From the NCBI GenBank assembly GCA_046728015.1, contig JBKPDQ010000157.1, positions 1 to 23,541 on the forward strand: DNA of 23,541 nt. Reading direction: 5' to 3'. The position numbers and the translations under genes were made by a program. This document shows positions 6,961-14,842 of the stretch, piece by piece; within the stretch, counting starts at the first letter, position 1, and every line of letters begins with the position of its first letter. The notes beneath the pieces are model-generated. The model ran no database searches. It saw nothing but the letters and a program-made list of their open reading frames with translations, and was not told the origin of the DNA. The DNA is from DATAFO01 sp046728015. Lineage in GTDB: Bacteria > Actinomycetota > Thermoleophilia > Solirubrobacterales > 70-9.

Positions 6961-7746
6961 GTGGCGCTGGCGCTGCTCGTGGTGGCGGCGACCCTCGCCC
7001 CCGTCCTCGCGCCCCATGAACCGACCGCGATCCGCCTGAGCGACAAGCTCCTGCCGCCCAGCGCGGCCCACTGGCTCGGCACCGACTACTTCGGTCGCGA
7101 CGTGCTGAGCCGTGTCCTTCACGGAGGCCGGGTGTCCCTCGCCGTCGGCCTGCTCGTGGTCGCCATCGCCATGGCGGTTGGCGTCCCGCTCGCCCTCGTG
7201 GCCGGCTTCGTCGGGGGCCGCGTCGACAACGTCCTGATGCGTGTGATGGACGCCTTCCTGACGTTCCCCCCGCTGCTGCTGCTGCTGGCGGTGGCGATCG
7301 TGGGCAGCCTCGGCGCGGATGCCCGGAACGTGATGCTGGCGCTGGGGCTCGTCAACATCCCGGTCTTCGCCAGGCTCGTGCGCGGGAGCACCCTCACGGT
7401 CAGGGAGGAGGTTTACGTCGCCGCCGCCAACGCGCTCGGGGCCAGCGCGGCGCGGATCGTGGTGACGCACGTCCTCCGCAACGTCATCGCCCCGATCCTC
7501 GTGCAGATGACGGTCACGTTCTCCGGCGCCATCATCGCCGAAGCGTCGCTGTCGTTTCTCGGCCTCGGGGCCCAGCCACCCCACCCCAGCTGGGGACGCG
7601 ACCTGAGCGAAGCCCGGCGGTATCTGGCCGATGCCCCCTGGCTCCTGATCGGCCCGACGCTCCCGATCATGACGAGCGTCCTCAGCTTGAACTTCGTCGG
7701 CGACGGGCTGCGCGACGCGATGGACCCCCGATCGTGGCGGACCTGA
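6961..7746 (+). CDS. ABC transporter permease, DppC/OppC type, possibly 5'-damaged
   Basis: Inner-membrane permease of a peptide/nickel-type ABC importer. Landmarks: APHEPTAIRLSDKLLPPSAAHWLGTDYFGRDVLSR (typical DppC entry), several membrane spans, the EAA-like loop AAANALGASAARIVVTHVLRN, SFLGLGAQPPHPSWG and the usual ending LNFVGDGLRDAMDPR. The 261 residues are about 20-40 short at the N-terminus. GTG 6961 lacks a ribosome binding site, whereas ATG 6928, eleven codons upstream in the same frame, has a good one (ggaggg); an in-frame TAG at 6952 separates them. No ATPase, substrate-binding protein or partner permease lies beside it, so it is an orphan and may be a relic of a larger operon. Confidence 0.85.
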   Translation: MALALLVVAATLAPVLAPHEPTAIRLSDKLLPPSAAHWLGTDYFGRDVLSRVLHGGRVSLAVGLLVVAIAMAVGVPLALVAGFVGGRVDNVLMRVMDAFLTFPPLLLLLAVAIVGSLGADARNVMLALGLVNIPVFARLVRGSTLTVREEVYVAAANALGASAARIVVTHVLRNVIAPILVQMTVTFSGAIIAEASLSFLGLGAQPPHPSWGRDLSEARRYLADAPWLLIGPTLPIMTSVLSLNFVGDGLRDAMDPRSWRT

Positions 7747-7837
7747 TCGGGTTCCCGCGCTCGGTCGATCAGCGGGAGGCGATCCATCGCCAGGTTGGAT
7801 CCGCGCAGAGTCCCCGGATCTCCCGAGAAATCCGCCC

Positions 7838-8341
7838 TCAGAGCTGGGCCAGCATCCCCTCCGCGCTGCTGACCTCGAACTTTCCTGGCGCCTCGACGTT
7901 CAGGCGCTTCACCACACCGTCCTCGACCAGCATGGAGTAGCGCTGCGAGCGCACGCCCATGCCTCGCGCCGTGAGGTCCATGTCGAGGCCCAGGGCCTTC
8001 GTGAAGGTGGCGCTGCCGTCCGCCATCATGCGCACCTTGCCGCCGGCCTTCTGTTCCTTCCCCCAGGCGCCCATCACGAAGGCGTCGTTCACGGCCACGC
8101 ACCAGATCTCGTCGAGGCCCTTGCCCTTCAGCGCGTCGTAGTTCTGCACGTATCCCGGCGCGTGCTTGGCCGAGCACGTGGGGGTGAACGCCCCCGGCAC
8201 CGCGAAGATGACGATGCGCTTTCCCTTGGTCTCGGCACTCACCGAGAAGTTGTTCGGGCCGATGGTGCAGCCCGCCCGCTCGGTGTCGATCATCTCGGTC
8301 AGGGTTCCCTCGGGGAGTCGGTCACCTACTTTGATGGCCAT
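7838..8341 (-). CDS. Peroxiredoxin, Prx5/type II (AhpC-TSA superfamily)
   Basis: Thiol peroxidase of 167 residues that reduces hydrogen peroxide and alkyl hydroperoxides. The active-site signature PGAFTPTCS, with peroxidatic Cys56, is diagnostic for the Prx5 group, as are VNDAFVMGAWG and the RSQRYSMLVEDGVV strand. Length is normal. Start ATG 8341 follows an ggagg ribosome binding site and gives the conserved opening MAIKVGDRLPEGTL; the longer open frame upstream is not needed. It is the last gene of a minus-strand run behind a transglutaminase-like protein and a TlpA-like thioredoxin, 178 bp after the latter. It converges with the ABC permease. Confidence 0.95.
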   Translation of the reverse strand: MAIKVGDRLPEGTLTEMIDTERAGCTIGPNNFSVSAETKGKRIVIFAVPGAFTPTCSAKHAPGYVQNYDALKGKGLDEIWCVAVNDAFVMGAWGKEQKAGGKVRMMADGSATFTKALGLDMDLTARGMGVRSQRYSMLVEDGVVKRLNVEAPGKFEVSSAEGMLAQL

Positions 8342-8519
8342 GCCATTCCTCCTTGCGTTGCCCGGTGATTTGGCCACGCCAGAGGTCGGGCAACGCGATC
8401 CCGGCGGGCCGCTGCGCATGGGTAGGGCGCAGAGCATTGTCCCGATATGGCGCCGATCCATCTCGATGTCGAGCGCGCTCGCCAGCGGGCGGCGTCACTC
8501 CCCGCGGCGGACCCGGAGT

Positions 8520-9089
8520 TCAGCGCAGGAGCGCGCGCACGGTCCTCACGGATTCCTCACTCGCCCAGTCGAGGTTCCCGATCACGCTGTACCGAACGCG
8601 GCCGTCGGCGTCGATCAGGAAGCTCGATGGGATGACGCGAACCCGCCAGGCCCGAGCCGTCTCCTGACCGGGATCGAGGAGCACCTCGACGTTCGCGGAA
8701 AGGTGCTTCGCGTACTCGCGCACCCTGGACGACGATTCGCCGTAGTTGATGGAGAGGATGGTCAGGGGCTTCGCCAGCTGCTCCTGGAGCTTCTTCATGC
8801 TCTCGATCTCGTCTTTGCAGAACTCGCACCACGTCGCCCAGAAGTTGAGGAGCACGACCTGGCCGCGGTAGTCGGCCAGGGCCTGCCGCCGGCCAGACAG
8901 GTCGCGGAGCTCGAGCGCAGGTGTCGGCGCCTCCTTCCATGGCATGAAGCGCGACTCTTCCGCACCCCCGTCGCCAGCGCCGAGGAGGCAGGTGCCGACG
9001 ACCCATCCCGCGATCGCCGCCACGAGCTCGATGCGCAGCGCGCCGCGGGATCGATTCACCACGACGGCGAGATCAGGACTTGATCTCAC
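8520..9089 (-). CDS. TlpA-like membrane-anchored thioredoxin
   Basis: Thioredoxin-fold protein of 189 residues. A hydrophobic segment at about 19-38 (ELVAAIAGWVVGTCLLGAG) should act as signal anchor, placing the domain outside the cytoplasmic membrane. The redox domain shows ALADYRGQVVLLNFWATWCEFC, with C88 and C91 as the active-site pair, and the cis-proline loop VIPSSFLIDADGRV. CEFC is unusual against the common CPPC/CxPC of this family; the missing proline may alter redox potential. ATG 9089 overlaps the end of the upstream transglutaminase gene by 17 bp, which argues for co-transcription and translational coupling. Likely donates or removes disulfides in exported proteins. Confidence 0.9.
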   Translation of the reverse strand: MRSSPDLAVVVNRSRGALRIELVAAIAGWVVGTCLLGAGDGGAEESRFMPWKEAPTPALELRDLSGRRQALADYRGQVVLLNFWATWCEFCKDEIESMKKLQEQLAKPLTILSINYGESSSRVREYAKHLSANVEVLLDPGQETARAWRVRVIPSSFLIDADGRVRYSVIGNLDWASEESVRTVRALLR

Positions 9090-10185
9090 GCGAGGTGATC
9101 GTGTACTTGAAGACCTCCGGATCCAGACTGTCGAGGCGCCCGTCCGCCGTCTCGCCCTGTGGGTACATCAGGAAGCCCAGCCTGCCGCCCTTGGTCGAGC
9201 CCGGTAGCGCGATGTCGTGGGCGGTGTTGAAGGCGATCCAGTTGCCCTCCCAGCCGCCGAAGAGCTTCGGCCGGACGGCGACCACCAGCGGATGGTCGAT
9301 CTTCAGCCACTCGCTGGTCTCCTCGCGGGCCACCTTGCCGACATCGGCGGGGTCCATGGCCACCCAGCCGTAGTCCTTCAGGAAGACCTCGGCCCGGCAG
9401 TGCTGGGCCTTGGAGATCGTCGCACTCCCGGTGCCGAGCGCCTTGTAGCCGAAGGCGGAGGGCGCGACGCGGATGCCGTAGATGTCGCGGGCCGGCACGG
9501 CGGCCGCCCGGAGCAGGCCGACGAACAGGGCGTTGATGTCGCCGCACTTACCCCCGAAGTTCCTCGTCTCCAGCATCGCCTTGATGTCGCCCACGCCGCA
9601 GCCGCGCACCTTCGGCTCGCGATAGGTGTTGATCAGGATCCAGTCGTAAACCGCCTTCGTCTTCTCGAGGTCGGTGGTTTTGCCGCGCGTGATTTCGAGA
9701 GCGGTCTCCCTGACGATGCCGTCGGTCGGCATCAACTCGGTCGGGGCCGTCCAGGCGCGAAGCGCCGGGGCGCTTTCCTGCGCGGGTTTCGGCTTCGACC
9801 AATCGAGCGCGCGACTCTGCGTCTTCACCCCGCTGATCAGCTCCACGACGGGCGCCGCCTCGCCGTCGGCGAACTCGGCGTACACCATGCTCGCGCCGTA
9901 CCTCCCGTCGTCCACGAGCTGCAGCGTCTTCGCGTTGCCCGACCACTTGCTCTCGAGGGGATTCTGGTACTCCGCCTTGACGGCCGGGACGGGAAGCCAG
10001 ACGCGGGCCACGCCGCGCGCGTTCAGAACCTCGACGCGGGTGGTGACCTCGAAGGTGCGCCAGGTCCCCGGGCGCGGGTCGAACTCCCTGGGCTGAGCCA
10101 GGGCCACCGACGCCAGGCCTGGAAGCTCGGAAGCGGCGGCTACGGGAAGGCCGGCGGACACCTTCAAGAACGCGCGTCGATTCAT
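9073..10185 (-). CDS. Exported transglutaminase-like (cysteine protease-fold) protein
   Basis: 370-residue protein starting at ATG 10185 (MNRRAFLKVSAGLPVAAASE) behind an excellent ribosome binding site (aggagg). The RRAFLK motif followed by a hydrophobic stretch and ALA-QP suggests a Tat signal, so the protein is probably exported. The transglutaminase-core triad is visible: C214 (GGKCGDINALF), H262 (KAQHCRAEVFL) and D278 (WVAMDPADVG). This fold usually belongs to papain-like peptidases or amidases in bacteria; the substrate is unknown. First gene of the run with the TlpA-like and peroxiredoxin genes; the overlapping TlpA partner could keep its catalytic cysteine reduced. The longer open frame (to 10233) adds no recognised sequence. 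Confidence 0.92.
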   Translation of the reverse strand: MNRRAFLKVSAGLPVAAASELPGLASVALAQPREFDPRPGTWRTFEVTTRVEVLNARGVARVWLPVPAVKAEYQNPLESKWSGNAKTLQLVDDGRYGASMVYAEFADGEAAPVVELISGVKTQSRALDWSKPKPAQESAPALRAWTAPTELMPTDGIVRETALEITRGKTTDLEKTKAVYDWILINTYREPKVRGCGVGDIKAMLETRNFGGKCGDINALFVGLLRAAAVPARDIYGIRVAPSAFGYKALGTGSATISKAQHCRAEVFLKDYGWVAMDPADVGKVAREETSEWLKIDHPLVVAVRPKLFGGWEGNWIAFNTAHDIALPGSTKGGRLGFLMYPQGETADGRLDSLDPEVFKYTITSREIKS

Positions 10186-11318
10186 GCCTGTTCTCCTCCT
10201 CGATATCCGGGTCAGCGCACGATGATCCGGCACGCCCAGGGGTTGATCGCTTCGATCAGATCCAGACTGAAGGCGCCGTCCCGCCGGGGACGACGGAGAC
10301 TTATCGGTTGCCGGGGACGGTTCCCGGGCGAACTGAGGCCGGCCGCGTCTTTCTCTGCTCTATCGCGCGCCGGCCGCCGGCCGGCGAAGAGACCGATCAC
10401 CGAACCCCGCCGAGTTCCGCGTGAGAGATGCGGGCCTGCCGCATGACCTTGGTGAGGGTACCCGAACGAGCGCGCAGTGGCAATCGCCGATGATGGAGCC
10501 GCATCGCGGAAACACTGGCGAAGAGGCCCATCCGTCCCGAACAAGACCGCTTCGCGAGCCCGTCGCTCCCGAGAAGAGTGAAGCGAAGTTGTGACGACAC
10601 CAATCCCGCACGGCGTGAATCGGCGATACCGATGTCCTCGAGGCATCTCATCGGGTTGTATCGACACCCAAGGTGCCCGATCGTTCGAATCTGATACGAC
10701 ATCGTCCCGCCATCGCCATTTCCGATTGGTCCCCATGCGGGCTCTCAAGCATCGTTTTTGTAGCATCCGATAAGCGGGGTTCCTCCCGCCAGCCTCTTCG
10801 CGGGGACGGGCCCACCCTATGACCTCTGACCTCTGGCCCCGTGACGCCGTTACCGAGGGGAAAAGAATGACGCGGCTCGGCGCGTGCGATGCGATGAAGT
10901 CCGGCGAGTGGCAGCTCCCCGGGAGAGCCACCGTGACAGGCGATGAGAATGCCACATCTCCTGAAGTGATCGCCGATCGCTTCAGGAGGGCATGGGTGCG
11001 CAGCGACGCCTTGTTCAGGCTCGTCGCCCCGGATGCGATGCTGACGCGACCGGGGGATAGGAATTTCCAGGGCCAGCGGACTCGTGCCGGGCGCCAACCT
11101 TCACCTCAGCCCATCTCCGAGTCGGGCAGGTGGAGGGGGACCGTTTCTCGGGCGCAGCTGAGATGTCAGGGGCCGGGCGGACCGATGCCCGAGCCCAAAG
11201 GGCCGAAGTCGGGTGGGCCGGGGCCGATTGCCGGCCGGGAGGTGGGCGTGGGGGGCCTCGGGGCGGGTCCGATAGTAAGGACTGATGTCAGAGGGCTCGG
11301 GTCGAGAGCAGCGAACCC
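10186..11318. other. Intergenic region without a supportable gene
   Basis: About 1.1 kb between the transglutaminase gene and an IS91-like remnant. Open frames exist on both strands (for example 10212-10955 minus), but they show arginine/proline/serine-rich translations with no motif, no good start and no family resemblance. The one ordered element I see is a near-palindrome at 10958-10988. Promoter elements for the transglutaminase operon should lie in the first 200 bases but I cannot assign them. Confidence 0.5.
10958..10988. promoter_or_regulatory. 31-bp near-perfect palindrome in intergenic DNA
   Basis: Arms ctcctgaagtgatcg and cgatcgcttcaggag are reverse complements except for one base (a G-U pair in RNA), around a single central C. 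A one-base centre suits a dimeric protein binding site better than a tight RNA hairpin, though the RNA could open its inner pairs. No intact gene begins nearby, so what it would control is unclear. Confidence 0.45.
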
Positions 11319-11766
11319 TGGGGGGCGGCGGGAGGCCCGGAGGCTCGCTAAGCCGGAGGCGATCCAGAAGTGCACGCAGCCTTGGTTCCCCGGGGTAGAC
11401 AGCCACCAGGCGGCGGCGGCCGCCGCAACGACTGCACAGCAGAAGGTCGAGTGCGAACACCCGCTTGAGCAGGGCCGCCCCGGAGAGTCGACCGGCCTCG
11501 GAGGATGCCCGGCCCCGGGGCTCCGGCGCGCACGGGCTGAGCGCGTGCCCACCGCAGGGCGTGGCGTCCCGGCTTGAGCGGGGGACCACGGCGGCGCGGA
11601 GCTGGGCGCGGGGGGCCCAGAGGCCGTGGAAGCGGAGCAGGTGAAAGCGCGGCGGGGGAATGAGCGCACAGAGTTTCTCGATCAACTCGAGGGGATCGAG
11701 CAGCAGATGGGTAGCGCCATCGCGGCGCCGATGGGGCAGACCGCCCGCGATCTCCGCCTGCCCGCC
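11319..11766 (-). pseudogene. IS91-like transposase C-terminal remnant, copy 2
   Basis: Best preserved of three related fragments. Read on the minus strand it gives GGLPHRRRDGATHLLLDPLE, LIEKLCALIPPPRFHLLRFHGLWAP, and then, after a spacer, GAALLKRVFALDLLLCSRCGGR with RRLVAVYPGEPRLRALLDRLRL. These are the last two conserved blocks of IS91/IS801-type transposases, including the CxxCGGR cysteine pair that ends the zinc-binding region. An in-frame TAG (11767-11769) precedes the fragment, and the catalytic HUH and tyrosine part is absent, so it cannot transpose on its own. It ends near 11319 in proline-rich sequence. Confidence 0.75.
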
Positions 11767-11811
11767 CTAACGCGATCTCTGCTTCGACAGGTCTGTCATG
11801 CGTCGATAACG

Positions 11812-11922
11812 TCATCCGCGCCGCAGCCGTGTCGCCGCCCGAGTCAGTTCCAGCGCGAACGTTCTCGGAGCCGACACGAACGCTTTGCCAGCTCGCATTA
11901 CCTTTTTGACCGGGACGGGCAT
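11812..11922 (-). CDS. Possible 36-residue small protein
   Basis: Short minus-strand open frame starting MPVPVKKVMRAG and ending TRAATRLRRG: basic, amphipathic and with G/C-rich third positions, unlike the nearby nonsense frames. The frame extends upstream a few codons (GDYRED) to a TAG, so it could also be the tail of a lost gene. No clear ribosome binding site. I do not recognise it. It lies between the IS91-like remnant and the end of the monooxygenase gene. Confidence 0.25.
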   Translation of the reverse strand: MPVPVKKVMRAGKAFVSAPRTFALELTRAATRLRRG

Positions 11923-12062
11923 GTCTTCACGGTAGTCGCCGCGCGTGCGTCCTGCCTATTGGACCTAGGTCTACCCGACGATGCGACGCCGTCGTCTTCC
12001 TGGGCTCGTCAGTCGCGACGACGTCGTCGCCGGCGTGCGCGAACGCGACGGCGATCCGCGGC

Positions 12063-13229
12063 CTACAGGCGCGGGTCGAGCGACGGCAGACCGAACTGGA
12101 TGCGGCCGGCGTTCACCGCCTGGATGTCCCAGGCCATCGTGATCTGCGAGACCGCGGCGTGGACGTCGCGCCAGGCGAGCTGGAAGAGGCTGTCGCGGTC
12201 GAGGCCGCGGGCGCCGACGAGCGGATGGAGACGCTCCACCGCTCTGAGACAGAGCTGGCCGGCGAACGCGTTGTTCTGGCGCCAGCGGGCGCGCTGCGCG
12301 AGCGACGGGCGGTCGCCGGAGGCGGCGATCCGCATCGCGTCGTCGCAGTCCTTCAGCAGCACGGCCTCGGCGCAGTCGATCTCGGCGCCGGCCTCGGCGA
12401 TGCGGACCTGCGCAGTGGGAATGTCCGACATCTTCACGGCACCGACGGAGACCCGGCGAGACAGCTCTTCCTCGATGAGCTCGAGGGCGCCGCGAGCGAT
12501 GCCCAGCGCGGGGCCGGAAAAGACCTTCGTGCCGACCGACCACGGCGGCACGCGGTAGAGTGGATTCGGGTTCACCGCGCTGCCCGGCGACGGGCCGCCC
12601 GTGATGAGCTGGGTGTCGAGCACGCGGTGCTCGGGGACGAACACGCCCCTGAGCACGATCGACTTGCTCGCGGTGCCGGAGAGGCCGGTCACGAACCAGT
12701 CGTCCTCGATCGTGAAGTCCCGCTTCGGCACGAGCACGAAGCGGTGATCGGGCGGGCCCCCGTCCTTCGGGATGAAGACTTGAAGGTTCTCCCAGTCGGC
12801 GAAGTCGATGCCGCTGGCAAAGCTCCAGCCGCCGTTGAGCACGAGGCCGCCGTCGACGCGGCGTCCCGTCCCGCCCTTCAGCGGGAACGACGAGGCGGCC
12901 AGCGCGTCGGGATTCGGACCCCAGACGTCGTCCTGCGCCGCGGGATCGTGCATGCCGATGATCCAGCTCTGCACGGCCAGGTTACTGAAGATCCAGGCGC
13001 TCGAGCCGCAGCCGCGGCCGAGCTCGCCGGCCACCTCGACCATCATGCCGAGCGACATCTCGTAGCCACCGTGGCGCGCGGGCTGGAACAGCTTGTACAA
13101 GCCGGCGGCGGCGAACGCCTGGTGCGTCTCGACGGGGATGCCGCGCTTGCGATCGGCCTCGAGCGCCCGCTTGCGGAGCGTCGGCACCATCGCCCGGGCG
13201 CGATCGAGGATCTCTTCGCGAGTCGGCAT
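12063..13229 (-). CDS. Acyl-CoA dehydrogenase-fold flavin monooxygenase (HsaA/HpaB-like)
   Basis: 388-residue protein of the acyl-CoA dehydrogenase superfamily, in the branch that includes two-component FMN/FAD-dependent hydroxylases. Visible are the N-terminal helical domain (AAAGLYKLFQPARHGGYEMSLG, GELGRGCGSSAWIFSN), the middle beta domain (GGLVLNGGWSFASGIDFADW, then DDWFVTGLSGTASKSIVLRGVFVPEHRV) and the C-terminal helical domain ending in AWDIQAVNAGRIQFGLPSLDP. The GGWSFASG and GLSGTASK motifs fit the hydroxylase branch better than true acyl-CoA dehydrogenases, and no glutamate base in the usual dehydrogenase context is evident. Start ATG 13229 follows gggagg. A partner flavin reductase is not in the window. 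It is divergent from the formamidase gene across 194 bp. Substrate unknown, possibly an aromatic or amide compound. Confidence 0.88.
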   Translation of the reverse strand: MPTREEILDRARAMVPTLRKRALEADRKRGIPVETHQAFAAAGLYKLFQPARHGGYEMSLGMMVEVAGELGRGCGSSAWIFSNLAVQSWIIGMHDPAAQDDVWGPNPDALAASSFPLKGGTGRRVDGGLVLNGGWSFASGIDFADWENLQVFIPKDGGPPDHRFVLVPKRDFTIEDDWFVTGLSGTASKSIVLRGVFVPEHRVLDTQLITGGPSPGSAVNPNPLYRVPPWSVGTKVFSGPALGIARGALELIEEELSRRVSVGAVKMSDIPTAQVRIAEAGAEIDCAEAVLLKDCDDAMRIAASGDRPSLAQRARWRQNNAFAGQLCLRAVERLHPLVGARGLDRDSLFQLAWRDVHAAVSQITMAWDIQAVNAGRIQFGLPSLDPRL

Positions 13230-13423
13230 CGAGCCTCCCTGCCCCTGGGGTCGCTGCTCGGTCCTCATCGCTGTCTCGGGATGATACCTCGCGAGCTCGT
13301 CGCATGAGCTATCGCCACCGCGCGCGCGGCTGGGGCTCTTCGCCCATCGTGCGCTATCATCTCCTTCCCGATGTGCTGGCCCCCATCCTCGTCCTCGATA
13401 GTCAACCAACCGGGAGGGTCGCC

Positions 13424-14830
13424 ATGGCCGACGAGACGGTCTCCGACGCGCAGCGCCGCTCGGACGAGAACGGGCGCCGCGACTTCTTGAAGGGCACGCT
13501 GCTCGCCGGCGCCGCCGTGACCGCCGCGGCGGTGACGGCGCCGGCCGCTCAGGCGCAGCCCGGGATGGTGCCGGGAACGCGCAATCACTACTACGTGCCC
13601 GCGAACGACAAGACGGTGCACTGGGGCTACTTCAGCAAGCTCCTGAAGCCGCAGGTCGAGGTGAGCTCCGGAGACTTCGTCACCATCGAGGTGCTCACGC
13701 ACCACGCCAACGACGACGCCGAGCGGATGGTCCTGGGCGACCCCGGCGCCGAGAGCGTTTTCTACTGGGACCGGCAGCGCAAGGGCGTGGATCGCCGGGG
13801 CGCCGGGCCGATGCAGCCCACGCTCTTCGGGCGCGGGGCGGGCGAAGGCCTGGGCGTGCACATCTGCACGGGGCCCGTGGCGGTGAAGGGCGCCATGCCC
13901 GGCGACATCCTCGAGGTCCGCATCATCGACGTGCGGCCGCGGCCGAGCGGGAATCCGAAATTCCCGGGCAAGAGCTTCGGCAGCAACGCCGCGGCGTGGT
14001 GGGGCTTCCACTACAAGGACCTCCTCACCGAGCCCAAGCCCCGCGAGGTCATCACGATCTACGAGATCGACACCGGCGGCGAGCGCAACTGGGCGAAGGC
14101 GCTCTACAACTTCCAGTGGACGCCGCAGACCGATCCCTTCGGTGTCGTGCACAAGACGATCGACTACCCGGGCGTCCCCGTGGACCATAAGACGGTGCAG
14201 GAGAAGCACGGCGTGCTCAAGAACGTGCGCATCCCGATCCGGCCGCACTTTGGCGTGCTCGGGCTGGCGCCGGCCGAAGCGGACATCGTCGATTCCATCC
14301 CGCCGCACTGGGTGGGCGGCAACATCGACGATTGGCGCATCGGCAAAGGCGCCACGATGTACTACCCCGTCGCCGTGCCCGGCGCGCTCCTGTCCGCGGG
14401 CGACTCGCACGCCGCCCAGGGCGACTCCGAGCTCGGGGGGACGGCGATTGAGTGCTCGCTCACCGGCACCTTCCAGCTCATCCTGCGAAAGAAGGACACG
14501 CTCGCGGGCACGGCACTCGCCGGGCTCGAATACCCGCTGCTCGAGACCCAGGACGAGTGGGTGCTGCACGGCTTCAGCTATCCGAAGTACTTGCAAGAGC
14601 TCGGCGCCAACGCGCAGAGCGACATCTACTCGAAGTCGTCGGTGGATCTCGCGATGCGCGACGCCTTCCGCAAGATGCGCCACTTCCTCATGTCGACCCG
14701 CGGCCTCTCGGAGGACGAGGCGATCTCGCTCATGTCGGTGGCGGTGGACTACGGCATCACCCAGGTGGTGGACGGTAACTGGGGCGTCCACGCCATCATC
14801 AAGAAGAGCCTCTTCGCCGGCGAGGCGTGA
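13424..14830 (+). CDS. Tat-exported acetamidase/formamidase family protein
   Basis: 468 residues; hydrolyses formamide, acetamide or related short amides to ammonia and the acid. An N-terminal Tat-type signal is clear: RRDFLKG at 18-24, an alanine-rich hydrophobic stretch, and AQA-QPG as a likely cleavage site at 44/45. The enzyme body shows the family's motifs: EVLTHHANDDAERM, GVHICTGPVAVKGAMPGDILEV, RPHFGVLGLAP, and GATMYYPVAVPGALLSAGDSHAAQGDSELGGTAIE. The C-terminal helical piece has RGLSEDEAISLMSVAVDYGITQVVDG. ATG 13424 follows gggagg at 6 nt. Most family members are cytoplasmic, so the signal sequence is noteworthy. Divergent from the monooxygenase. Confidence 0.95.
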   Translation: MADETVSDAQRRSDENGRRDFLKGTLLAGAAVTAAAVTAPAAQAQPGMVPGTRNHYYVPANDKTVHWGYFSKLLKPQVEVSSGDFVTIEVLTHHANDDAERMVLGDPGAESVFYWDRQRKGVDRRGAGPMQPTLFGRGAGEGLGVHICTGPVAVKGAMPGDILEVRIIDVRPRPSGNPKFPGKSFGSNAAAWWGFHYKDLLTEPKPREVITIYEIDTGGERNWAKALYNFQWTPQTDPFGVVHKTIDYPGVPVDHKTVQEKHGVLKNVRIPIRPHFGVLGLAPAEADIVDSIPPHWVGGNIDDWRIGKGATMYYPVAVPGALLSAGDSHAAQGDSELGGTAIECSLTGTFQLILRKKDTLAGTALAGLEYPLLETQDEWVLHGFSYPKYLQELGANAQSDIYSKSSVDLAMRDAFRKMRHFLMSTRGLSEDEAISLMSVAVDYGITQVVDGNWGVHAIIKKSLFAGEA

Positions 14831-14842
14831 TCGCGTCGTCCG

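Noticed and set aside
10660..10700. gttcgaatct near 10680, resembling a tRNA T-arm
   Set aside because: The flanking bases do not pair as a T-stem, and no anticodon or acceptor stems could be placed around it.
10212..10955. A 247-codon minus-strand open frame upstream of the transglutaminase gene
   Set aside because: Arginine/serine/proline-rich translation, no motifs, no convincing start, and mixed third-position use; typical of chance open frames in high-GC DNA.
12159..13307. 382-codon plus-strand open frame opposite the flavin monooxygenase gene
   Set aside because: Composition (Ala/Arg/Glu/Asp-rich) is that of an antisense frame; the minus-strand gene has clear family motifs and a ribosome binding site.
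13265..14791. Long minus-strand open frame (508 codons) opposite the formamidase gene
   Set aside because: It is the shadow of a well-supported gene with signal peptide and family motifs on the other strand.
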